Origin: Hymenobacter sublimis
GTDB taxonomy: Bacteria > Bacteroidota > Bacteroidia > Cytophagales > Hymenobacteraceae
Direction of reading: 5' to 3'
Assembly (NCBI RefSeq): GCF_023101345.1
Contig: NZ_CP095848.1
Location: 3,250,001 to 3,314,000, forward strand
DNA: 64,000 bases
The translations under genes were made by a program, and so were the position numbers. Below, piece after piece: positions 16,441 through 23,463 of the stretch. Below the pieces are notes generated by a model. It was not told where the DNA came from. It did no database searches and was given only the letters and a program-made list of their open reading frames with translations. Positions within the stretch are counted from its first letter, which is position 1. The number at the start of each line of letters is the position of its first letter.

Positions 16441-18060
16441 TTATTGTTTTAACCGCTCGTAAGCGTCGGCTTCCGCGTAGGTCCAGCTCTGCCAGCTATG
16501 GTATTCGGGGTAGTTGCGGACCCAGCCCGTAACGCGAGCCTTAATAGCTTCCTGGGCTTCGGCGGGGGTAGCATTGACTTCGGTGTAGCTGCCGGGTGAG
16601 CTAATGACAATGCGGGTCATGCCGTTGAGTACGCTTTGGCGGGCCGCTAGCTCGGGCAGCACCCGCTCGGGCATTTCTAGCAGAAAACCTAGATCTACGG
16701 CCTTGAAGCGCGGACTCAGGTTGTAACGTACCATCCAGATTTCCCAGTTGCCCAGGGCCAGCAGCAGGAGCAGGGCGTAGGCCGCCAGAGCATTCAGCCG
16801 CACCAGAGAGTAAGCCGAGCGGCGCTGCCAGATTTTGAGCAGTACCGTGCCTAGCCCAAACAAGGTCAGGAGCAGAAACCCGTACACCCCAATGCGCTTA
16901 TACGCCAGGCCCGTGTAGGTGATGTAATAGTAGTTGCGCAGCCCCACCGATACCACCAGCACCGCGTTCTGCACCACCCACACCGTAGCGCCCCAGCGCA
17001 GGGCCCGCAAGCCGGGGGCGTAGAAATTGAGGTTGCGCCGGAAAAACCACAGCACAATGCCCATAGCAACCAAGATACTCAGGATCAGCACGTAGGTACC
17101 CTCGTGCACAAACTGGGTCAGGTCGAAGCCGGGCGAAGGTGTAAAGCCTAGCCAGATCCAGTTAATGTCAATGATGTTAACGACCAGCAGCAGGACATTC
17201 ACCAGCCCAAACACAGCCAGAGCTGCCAGGTACTCCTTGCGCAAATCAAGGGAGCGGAAAGTTTGCGCTCGGAAATTGGGGTTGCGCACGCTAAAAGATG
17301 CCACCCGGTCGCGCTGCCGTCGCACAAACTCCCCGAAGCGCGACTCCCGATCCAGGAAGAAATGAACCGGCACCAGTACCAGCGCGCCCGCCGTGAGCAC
17401 CAATCCTACCAGGAAAAACACTAGGTGGGGCACCGATATGGCCGGTAGCAGGGCCGCCAGCCACTCCCCTACCGTGGCAAACGCCGCCGAAGCCAGCGCG
17501 GCATAGCGCGGGTTGGCCATGCTGAACAGCAGGTGAAACACCCCCAGCACCACCAGCGGCATGAGCAACAGCCGCCCGTAGAAACGGGTGCGGCTCCAGC
17601 GTCCTGCGCCCCCGCTGGGCAGGCGCAAGTAGGGCAGCAGCCCGGGCACTACCCGCGCGGCGCTGGTTAGGCTCGTGAGCAGGGCAAACGCTAGTAGCTT
17701 TAGGTGGGGCTGGTTTACGTAGCCCAGCAGCAAGAGCAGGGAAGCAACGCAGGCCAGCTTGGCGGCGCCCGAGCCAAGCAGCAGCACGCAGCCCACGCTG
17801 ACCAGGGTTCCTCCCAGCATCAATCGGAAATAGCCGGAGCGCCACGCGGCGGCACGGCGCGGGAGCCCCGCCAGGGTAGCCCCAACCACGAACAGCGTGT
17901 ACACGCTCAGATTCAGCCCCACTTCCTGGTTCCAGAACAGAACATCGAACAGCACGGCCCCGAGCGGGAGCAGCACTTTCTGGAGGCTGGTAAGCGGCAG
18001 GGCCGCCCGGCGCGTAACCGGAGCTGCCGCCGCAGGTGCAGAAACAGAAAAGGACGTCAT
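16441..18060 (-). CDS. DUF4173/DUF4153-type multi-spanning membrane protein
   Basis: The 539-residue protein has roughly a dozen membrane segments over the first 440 residues and a soluble C-terminal end (LPELAARQSVLNGMTRIV...). The block with FVHEGTYVLILSILVAMGIV and RNYYYITYTGLAYKRIGVYG fits the DUF4173/DUF4153 pattern; this assignment is from memory of the family. Function is unknown. It is the third gene of the regulator locus. A copy of the operator-like dyad sits 13-33 bases upstream of its ATG, so it is probably controlled by the winged-helix protein encoded just before it. Confidence 0.85.
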   Translation of the reverse strand: MTSFSVSAPAAAAPVTRRAALPLTSLQKVLLPLGAVLFDVLFWNQEVGLNLSVYTLFVVGATLAGLPRRAAAWRSGYFRLMLGGTLVSVGCVLLLGSGAAKLACVASLLLLLGYVNQPHLKLLAFALLTSLTSAARVVPGLLPYLRLPSGGAGRWSRTRFYGRLLLMPLVVLGVFHLLFSMANPRYAALASAAFATVGEWLAALLPAISVPHLVFFLVGLVLTAGALVLVPVHFFLDRESRFGEFVRRQRDRVASFSVRNPNFRAQTFRSLDLRKEYLAALAVFGLVNVLLLVVNIIDINWIWLGFTPSPGFDLTQFVHEGTYVLILSILVAMGIVLWFFRRNLNFYAPGLRALRWGATVWVVQNAVLVVSVGLRNYYYITYTGLAYKRIGVYGFLLLTLFGLGTVLLKIWQRRSAYSLVRLNALAAYALLLLLALGNWEIWMVRYNLSPRFKAVDLGFLLEMPERVLPELAARQSVLNGMTRIVISSPGSYTEVNATPAEAQEAIKARVTGWVRNYPEYHSWQSWTYAEADAYERLKQ

Positions 18061-18072
18061 AGCTTTTATTTT

Positions 18073-18093
18073 AAAGTACTTTGTATTTCAAAG
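18073..18093 (-). promoter_or_regulatory. operator-like dyad before the DUF4173-type gene
   Basis: The plus strand reads AAAGTACTTTG (18073-18083), then TATTT, then CAAAG (18089-18093): CTTTG-N5-CAAAG preceded by a third half-site that makes AAAGTACTTT a perfect palindrome. The same arrangement stands before the first gene of the locus. Confidence 0.7.
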
Positions 18094-18112
18094 TTTATGG
18101 GCAAAAAAAAGA

Positions 18113-18409
18113 CTACGCCCCGCGCAGCAGTTTTTCTAGCGCCACTAAGTGTTCCTGAAAGGCACTTTTGCCTTCTGTGGAGGCTGCGTAGGTCGTGTTA
18201 GGCTTCTTGCCCACGAACTGCTTGCTAACCTGCACGTAACCCGCCTTTTCAAGCGCCGCTACGTGGCTGGCGAGGTTACCGTCGGTTAGGTCCAGGGCAT
18301 CTTTCAACTCATTGAAGCTCACCGACTCATTGGCCATCAGCACGGCCATCACGCCCAACCGGACTCGGTTGTCGAATGCTTTATTAAGGGTGTGGATGAG
18401 GTGTTTCAC
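18113..18409 (-). CDS. winged-helix transcriptional regulator (HTH_34 type)
   Basis: A 98-residue single-domain DNA-binding protein of the MarR/ArsR-like winged-helix class (PF13601 pattern). The recognition helix region is NELKDALDLTDGNLASHV, with AALEKAGYVQVSKQF leading into the wing (GKKPNTTYAAS). There is no metal-binding Cys pattern and no ligand domain, so how it is switched is unclear. It lies between two membrane-protein genes on the same strand. Dyads before the first and third genes make it the likely local and self regulator. Confidence 0.9.
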   Translation of the reverse strand: MKHLIHTLNKAFDNRVRLGVMAVLMANESVSFNELKDALDLTDGNLASHVAALEKAGYVQVSKQFVGKKPNTTYAASTEGKSAFQEHLVALEKLLRGA

Positions 18410-18470
18410 AGAAGCAGAAGAAGCAGAAGGCTGGGGCGGCTACCCCGGCCCCGGTAAGAGCAGAAGCGGA

Positions 18471-19112
18471 CTAGCTTCGCTCGTAGCGGTTGTACATCAG
18501 CAGGCCGTAACCGATGTGGCCCAGCCCGAAACCGAGGGCAAAGAACGCCAACCCCAGGCCAGGGATCAACACAAGAACTAAACCCAGCCCTATTTCCGTG
18601 AGGCCCAGCCACCGAATTTCATCGAGGGTATACTTGCTGGCGTTGAGTAGGGCCAGGCCGTAGAACAGCAGCAGCCCCGGTACCACCATCCCCACGGCGC
18701 CCTCCACAAATAAGGCTAAGCAAAACAAGCCGCCGGCCACCAACGGAATCATCAGGCTCAAGGCCAGCCGCCGACCCAGGGCGCTCCAGAGGGGTTGTCC
18801 GGCCCGGCGGGCGCGGCGAACCGTGAAAAACATGGCTACGGCCAGCGCCACCCCAATGATGCCCACGGCCAGCAGCAGCAAGTAGGGTAGCACTAGTCGC
18901 CGCTCCTCGGGGGTGCTTTGCAGCAACCGCAAGTAGCCCGCGTTAGGGTAGTGCTGCTGCAGATACCAGTGCCCAACGGCCGCACCGACTAGTGCTACTA
19001 TCCCCGCCCCTACCCCAGAAAGGCCACTAAGCGAGATAAAGCGCGAGGACCGCTCCATAATGGCGCGAATCTCGGTGAGTTGAACCAGCGGGTCTGTGGC
19101 AGGCTTCGACAT
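18471..19112 (-). CDS. multi-spanning membrane protein of the winged-helix locus
   Basis: The 213-residue protein has a short polar N-terminus (MSKPATDPLVQLTEIRAIME) and about six hydrophobic segments, one around LVLPYLLLLAVGIIGVALAV. No catalytic motif is visible. Its gene is first in a three-gene array with the winged-helix regulator and the DUF4173-type protein. The operator-like dyad lies only 6-26 bases before its ATG. Such membrane-protein and small winged-helix pairs are frequent in Bacteroidota, but I know of no assigned function. Confidence 0.8.
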   Translation of the reverse strand: MSKPATDPLVQLTEIRAIMERSSRFISLSGLSGVGAGIVALVGAAVGHWYLQQHYPNAGYLRLLQSTPEERRLVLPYLLLLAVGIIGVALAVAMFFTVRRARRAGQPLWSALGRRLALSLMIPLVAGGLFCLALFVEGAVGMVVPGLLLFYGLALLNASKYTLDEIRWLGLTEIGLGLVLVLIPGLGLAFFALGFGLGHIGYGLLMYNRYERS

Positions 19113-19117
19113 ATTCT

Positions 19118-19138
19118 AAAGAACTTTGCGCTACAAAG
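19118..19138 (-). promoter_or_regulatory. operator-like dyad before the first gene of the winged-helix locus
   Basis: The plus strand reads AAAGAACTTTG (19118-19128), CGCTA, CAAAG (19134-19138). It has the same half-sites and spacing as 18073-18093. On the minus strand TTGCTTTG, one base from the -7 consensus, overlaps it. Confidence 0.7.
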
Positions 19139-19586
19139 CAAGACAGGTTTGCCCGAACTTCCTACATTTCTTACCAACTATTTTTCGGCGCTGGTCACTT
19201 GCCCCCTGCAAAACGCACTGTAGCTAGCGCTGCCACGCATTGCAAAATTAAGCACTCAGAGCAGGTTAACCCTGTACTATCTAAGTGACTACTCAACACT
19301 GTCCTGCCAAGCTGGATAACTGGAATTTCGTGCGAATTTGAGGCAGCGCGCTGGCTGTAGGATGTGTATCCGGCCGTAGGGGCCGCAGTTGAGAAGGTAG
19401 CCAGTTGCCCTATTCTGAGAAAGGAGAACTGAACAAGTGCGGATAGGCAGCCGAATGCTGACCCATTTTGAGAATACGCCATTCCCAATAAAAAACTGGA
19501 TTTATACAATCCAATACACCAGTAGCGGCGTATTCTGAACTGCGCTCTTATGACGGAGCATTCGTCTTCTTGCCCATTTCCACTGC
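19139..19586. other. gene-free stretch
   Basis: I see no convincing gene here. A 104-codon open frame on the minus strand (19195-19509) has no family features or codon signal. The only structure noticed is a 10-base inverted pair, AGAATACGCC near 19471-19482 and GGCGTATTCT near 19526-19537. Confidence 0.5.
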
Positions 19587-20054
19587 GTGGGCTCTGTTTT
19601 CTTTTTATTCGCTTGCCTTATGGTCTTACTTTCTACTGCCGGCCACTCTACTATCACGCGCACCTTTATTCTTTGGGCCCTGGCTAACATTGGCGGCACG
19701 CTGTGGCTGCTGCTAGACTTTTCCCTCGACCGCATCGACGATTACCCCATTGCCTTGATGAGCGGGCTGGTAGCGGCCTTGGTTTCGCTAGCCATTGTCC
19801 CGCTGGTCATTCCGTTTTTTAGCGCCATGTGTCGGCTGCGGGTGGGCTTGTCGCGGCGTTCCTTGGCCTTGGGGGGCGTTACGCTGTTTTTTCTGCTGGC
19901 CAATCAGCTGCTGGAGGTACTGCTACCCATTGACTCCATGACCGACCTGCTGAACATGTCTTTGCCGTACTGGGCCGCGGCCATGCTTACCGTACTGTGG
20001 CTCTACAGCCCCAGCCAGCAGAACAACACGGGGCGCACTTCCGCCTGCGACTAA
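19587..20054 (+). CDS. unrecognised membrane protein
   Basis: Up to 155 residues, starting at GTG 19587 or ATG 19620. Four hydrophobic segments are visible, including LAIVPLVIPFFSAMCRLRVG and LALGGVTLFFLLANQLLEVL. The C-terminus is short and polar. No family is recognised. It precedes the methyltransferase gene by 50 bases on the same strand, which may only be proximity. Confidence 0.6.
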   Translation: MGSVFFLFACLMVLLSTAGHSTITRTFILWALANIGGTLWLLLDFSLDRIDDYPIALMSGLVAALVSLAIVPLVIPFFSAMCRLRVGLSRRSLALGGVTLFFLLANQLLEVLLPIDSMTDLLNMSLPYWAAAMLTVLWLYSPSQQNNTGRTSACD

Positions 20055-20104
20055 ACCATCCGACGGGAGGAGGCACAGCCAAAACCGGCGGCTTCGCGTA
20101 GGCT

Positions 20105-20905
20105 ATGCCCATGAAGCTCCGCCTCCAGTTGTTTGAGTTTGAAGATTTACCCTGGTTTCCGCAGGTTATTCGGGCCGGGATGATGGACTACCTGCGCTAC
20201 ATGATTACGGCCCTGGGTACTTACCAGCCCATCGTACCCCTGCTTCAGCAAGCCCTGCGCCACACCCGGCAAACCCAGCTGCTGGAGTTGGGGGCGGGGG
20301 CAGGCGGCGGCACCGCCCCGCTGCTGCGCCAGTTGCAGACGACGGGCCTACCCACCGCCACCGTTACGCTCACCGACCTCTACCCGCAACCCCTCGCCTG
20401 GCAGACGTTACAAGCCCAAACGCCCGGTCTGCGCTACGAGCTAGCCCCGGTCGATGCCACGGCTGTAGCCCCGGCCTTAACTGGGTTCCGCACCATCTTT
20501 TCGGCCTTCCATCACTTTCCTCCCGCTGCCGCCGAGGCCATTCTGGCCGATGCCGTGCGGCAGCGCGCGGGCATTGGGGTGTTTGAGGGAGCTGGCAAAC
20601 ATTGGGCGGAAATTCTGCTGGCCTGCACCGTGCTGCCAGTAGCACAGCTGCTTATCACGCCCTTCATGCGGCCTTTCCGCCTCAGCCGGCTTTTTTTCAC
20701 CTACGTACTACCCCTAATTCCACTGTTCACTATCTGGGACGGCTGCGTTTCAATTTTGCGTATGTACCCGCCGGCCCAGCTTCTGGCCCTGGCCCACCGC
20801 GCCGATGCAGCCGGAGCATATCGGTGGCAAGCAGGGGTAGTGCGGCATTGGTGGGGCCCGGAGGTTACGTACCTGATAGGCGTACCCACCGAAACTGAGG
20901 GCTAA
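20105..20905 (+). CDS. class I SAM-dependent methyltransferase
   Basis: The 266-residue protein has the SAM-binding motif I LLELGAGAGGGTAPLL near residue 60, an acidic motif II (VTLTDLYPQPLAW) and TIFSAFHHFPP at the motif IV position. Residues 185-225 or so are hydrophobic (ILLACTVLPVAQLLITPF and FFTYVLPLIPLFTIW), which suggests membrane association and perhaps a lipid-like substrate. It stands 84 bases before a UbiA prenyltransferase gene on the same strand. A joint role in modifying a prenylated or quinone-like molecule is an inference. Confidence 0.85.
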   Translation: MPMKLRLQLFEFEDLPWFPQVIRAGMMDYLRYMITALGTYQPIVPLLQQALRHTRQTQLLELGAGAGGGTAPLLRQLQTTGLPTATVTLTDLYPQPLAWQTLQAQTPGLRYELAPVDATAVAPALTGFRTIFSAFHHFPPAAAEAILADAVRQRAGIGVFEGAGKHWAEILLACTVLPVAQLLITPFMRPFRLSRLFFTYVLPLIPLFTIWDGCVSILRMYPPAQLLALAHRADAAGAYRWQAGVVRHWWGPEVTYLIGVPTETEG

Positions 20906-20909
20906 CCCG

Positions 20910-20917
20910 TAGCTTGC
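20910..20917 (+). promoter_or_regulatory. possible variant -7 box before the UbiA gene
   Basis: TAGCTTGC matches the variant box seen immediately before the genes at 40819 and 57763. It is a weak call because it lies 73 bases from the ATG. Confidence 0.35.
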
Positions 20918-20989
20918 GGCTCGCCCGGTTGGTGCACAGTTGCGCCGGGCCATCTTCCTCTCCCCGAAGCTGCCCTGCCCGCCTACCCT

Positions 20990-21862
20990 ATGCCCTTTGC
21001 CGCTTACCGCCGCGCCCTGCCCCTGCTGCGCATTCCGTTTTCAGTGTACCTGATGCCCGTTTTCTGGTTTGGCCTGAGTGCCTTGCCTCCCGGCTTCAGC
21101 GTAGCGCGGGCAGTGGGCGTATTTGTGGTGCTGCACCTGCTGGCCTACCCCGCTTCGAACGGCTACAACAGCTACTACGACCGGGACGAGGGTAGTATTG
21201 GCGGGCTGCGGCAGCCCCCGAAAGTCACGCGGGAGCTGCTGCACCTAGTGTGGCTGTTTGATGTCCTGGCCGTGGCGGGAGGTTTACTGCTGAGCCCAGC
21301 ATTTGCGGGCCTAGTGGCCGTGTACCTGCTGGTATCGAAAGCGTACAGCTACGAGGGAATCCGGTTGAAAAAGTACCCGCTGCTAAGTACGGCGGTAGTG
21401 GTGGTTTTTCAGGGAGCCTACACCTTTCTGATGACGCAAGTCGGCGTGGGCGCCTCGACCGCTCAATTGCTAGCTCCCGAAAACCTGGTGCTGGCCCTGG
21501 TAAGCACCTTATTTCTGTGCGGCTCCTACCCCCTGACCCAAGTGTACCAGCACGCGGAAGACGCTCGCCGGGGCGACCGGACCCTGAGTTTGCGGCTGGG
21601 CCTGCGGGGCACGTTTGTATTCGCTGGCCTGGCCCTGGCCACGGGAGCGGCAGTGCTTGTGGCCGCCTACCTCTGGCGGGACGAAGCACGCCACGTCCTT
21701 GTTTTTCTGGTAGCTACTGGGCCTGTAGTGGTGCTGTTTCTGCGGTGGGCCCGCGCCGTGTGGCGCCAGGAGTCGGCGGCTGATTTCGACCATACCATGC
21801 GCATGAACCAGGTATCGTCGTTGTGCCTGAGCGCGGCCTTTTTGCTGATGCTGTTCTGGTAG
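20990..21862 (+). CDS. UbiA-family prenyltransferase
   Basis: Integral membrane enzyme that attaches a prenyl chain to an aromatic or similar acceptor. The first Asp-rich motif is NSYYDRDEG near residue 60, and the second lies in QHAEDARRGDRTLS. Seven to nine hydrophobic segments span the 290 residues. The sequence does not clearly match MenA, UbiA or heme O synthase, so the acceptor is unknown. The methyltransferase gene directly upstream may act on the same molecule. Confidence 0.88.
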   Translation: MPFAAYRRALPLLRIPFSVYLMPVFWFGLSALPPGFSVARAVGVFVVLHLLAYPASNGYNSYYDRDEGSIGGLRQPPKVTRELLHLVWLFDVLAVAGGLLLSPAFAGLVAVYLLVSKAYSYEGIRLKKYPLLSTAVVVVFQGAYTFLMTQVGVGASTAQLLAPENLVLALVSTLFLCGSYPLTQVYQHAEDARRGDRTLSLRLGLRGTFVFAGLALATGAAVLVAAYLWRDEARHVLVFLVATGPVVVLFLRWARAVWRQESAADFDHTMRMNQVSSLCLSAAFLLMLFW

Positions 21863-21939
21863 CAACTCCAGGGCACGCCAGCAAACACCACCTGCTCAGC
21901 TTGCGTACAGTATCTTGCTTCCTCTATATTCTCCTTGCC

Positions 21940-22569
21940 ATGCGCGCCTTCTTGTGGTTTTCCCCGCTCCTATTCGTAGTAGGCTGCTCCTCTCCTTCTT
22001 CTGAGTCGGCTACCTCGACTACTGCTGCGTCATCTGGCTCCGAGGCGGCCGGCCCTGAACCGATGGATACGGCCCGCCCGGCCCCCATTGATGCCCAGGC
22101 CGATACGCTGCTCACGGCCAAGGCCCGCCACCAATTTTCGGCCCCTGGCGCTCCTGATGCGTTTTCACTGGTACTGCGTGGTGCTTCGGTGCTCACCGGG
22201 GAGGCCACATTCACTATTACTACGGCTGGCGGGCAAGTGATTTTCCGGGAGGTTCTTTCCGCCCCCGATTTGGAGGCCATGATGGTATATGAGATGCAAG
22301 GACCCACGGCCACCCAAGCCGAGCGGGAAGCCTACGTGCGCCGCCGGGTGCAGGAGTTTTTCGCCGCCAAAAACTTCCGCCGGCCAGCCGTTGCTTCCGC
22401 TGCCACCTACCCCACCGATACGGCCGCCGTTCCCGGCCTTGACCAAGCCGCCTGGGCCGACCTGCGTCGGCGCCCCGAGTCCGTTGCATTTGAATATACG
22501 GTAGGCAAGGAAGACCGCCACGTCATTGCCTGGTCGCCGCTGCGCAAACAGGTTGTACGCCTGCCTTAA
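21940..22569 (+). CDS. putative lipoprotein, unknown function
   Basis: From ATG 21940 the protein has 209 residues, with a lipoprotein signal (MRAFLWFSPLLFVVGC) and a Ser/Thr/Ala-rich linker of about 40 residues. A compact domain with FSLVLRGASVLTGEATFTIT and QVIFREVLSAPDLEAMM follows. No family is recognised. An in-frame ATG at 21823 lies inside the UbiA gene and would bury the lipobox. TATCTTGC at 21911-21918 could be a -7 variant. Confidence 0.75.
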   Translation: MRAFLWFSPLLFVVGCSSPSSESATSTTAASSGSEAAGPEPMDTARPAPIDAQADTLLTAKARHQFSAPGAPDAFSLVLRGASVLTGEATFTITTAGGQVIFREVLSAPDLEAMMVYEMQGPTATQAEREAYVRRRVQEFFAAKNFRRPAVASAATYPTDTAAVPGLDQAAWADLRRRPESVAFEYTVGKEDRHVIAWSPLRKQVVRLP

Positions 22570-22574
22570 CCCCG

Positions 22575-22607
22575 AAAAAGCCGAAACACTACTGTTTCGG
22601 CTTTTTT
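22575..22607. terminator. bidirectional terminator
   Basis: AAAAAGCCGAAACA pairs with TGTTTCGGCTTTTTT around a short loop, between convergent genes. Confidence 0.88.
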
Positions 22608-22629
22608 GTGCTGCAATAAATAGTGCAAG

Positions 22630-23292
22630 TTAGTTTCCGTCGGCCTGCTGCAGAGCTGCTTCCAGATCGGTGCGGAAGCTCTCATAGGGTTGGAACCCAC
22701 GAGCCAACACGTAGCCCTGGCTGCCTACCCGCAAAATGGTTGTTGGGAAGCCTTGCACACCGATTTTGCTTACTGCAGCAAACTCCAGCTGCGTGCCCCG
22801 AATGATTTCGGGCCGGGTGAGCTGTTGCCGGAACTCGGCGGGGTCAAGGCCATGGGCCGCGGCCAGAGGCTCGTAGGTTGTCAGGTCGTTCAAGTCGGCG
22901 CCATCGTGGAAGTAGGCGCGCTGTACGGCGTGAGCAAACTGCGCCGCCTGCTCCTGCCGCAACTGCCGAAACGCGTGAATGGCCCGGCATGGCGGCTCAG
23001 AGTCCTGCACGTGGCTACCCTCCTGCCCTAGCGCCCGAAACGCGGCTCCAAACTGCACACCCGTCACCCGTTCTACCTGTTCTAGCGCCCCGGCAATGTA
23101 GGGCCAGTCTTCCCGGATGGGGCCTACCTGCTCGCCCGTTACCATGCCGCCGCACAGCACCGACACCTCCACGCGCCCGGCAAATTCCTGCTGCACCCGC
23201 TGAATCACGGGGCTCATGCCGTAGCACCAACCACACAAAGGGTCCGAGATATACAGGAGTTCGGGCAGGTCGTCGGGGTGTTGCTGTTCCAT
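22630..23292 (-). CDS. DsbA-family (FrnE-like) thiol oxidoreductase
   Basis: The 220-residue protein has a thioredoxin fold with a helical insertion. The active-site CxxC is CGWC at residues 20-23 (ISDPLCGWCYGM) and the cis-Pro loop is GVQGFPTT near residue 180. There is no signal peptide, so it is probably cytosolic, as for FrnE-type members. I choose ATG 23292 because the in-frame ATG at 23301 lies within the -7 box. No partner gene is adjacent. Confidence 0.88.
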   Translation of the reverse strand: MEQQHPDDLPELLYISDPLCGWCYGMSPVIQRVQQEFAGRVEVSVLCGGMVTGEQVGPIREDWPYIAGALEQVERVTGVQFGAAFRALGQEGSHVQDSEPPCRAIHAFRQLRQEQAAQFAHAVQRAYFHDGADLNDLTTYEPLAAAHGLDPAEFRQQLTRPEIIRGTQLEFAAVSKIGVQGFPTTILRVGSQGYVLARGFQPYESFRTDLEAALQQADGN

Positions 23293-23298
23293 AGGGCA

Positions 23299-23330
23299 CA
23301 AAGTTGAGCTTCGGGGGTCGTAACAACAAA
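23299..23330 (-). promoter_or_regulatory. promoter of the DsbA-like gene
   Basis: On the minus strand, TTTG (23330-23327), a 20-base spacer and CAACTTTG (23306-23299), one base from TAnnTTTG. The ATG follows 6 bases on, so the transcript may be leaderless. Confidence 0.6.
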
Positions 23331-23410
23331 CGTATACGGTTAAGCACGCTCCTAGCTGTGCATTGTTACAACTGAGTTATTTACTAATTGCTGGCGCGGG
23401 GTAATACATA

Positions 23411-23443
23411 ACGAAGCCGGCCCCTGTTGGGTGCCGGCTTCGT
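23411..23443 (-). terminator. terminator of the T9SS cargo gene
   Basis: ACGAAGCCGGC (23411-23421) pairs exactly with GCCGGCTTCGT (23433-23443). The T-run is weak. Confidence 0.65.
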
Positions 23444-23463
23444 TGACAACGCAGACCGTTGGT

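Noticed and set aside
19195..19509. Possible 104-residue gene on the minus strand
   Set aside because: No signal, domain or promoter box; Ser/Ala-rich mixed composition looks random.
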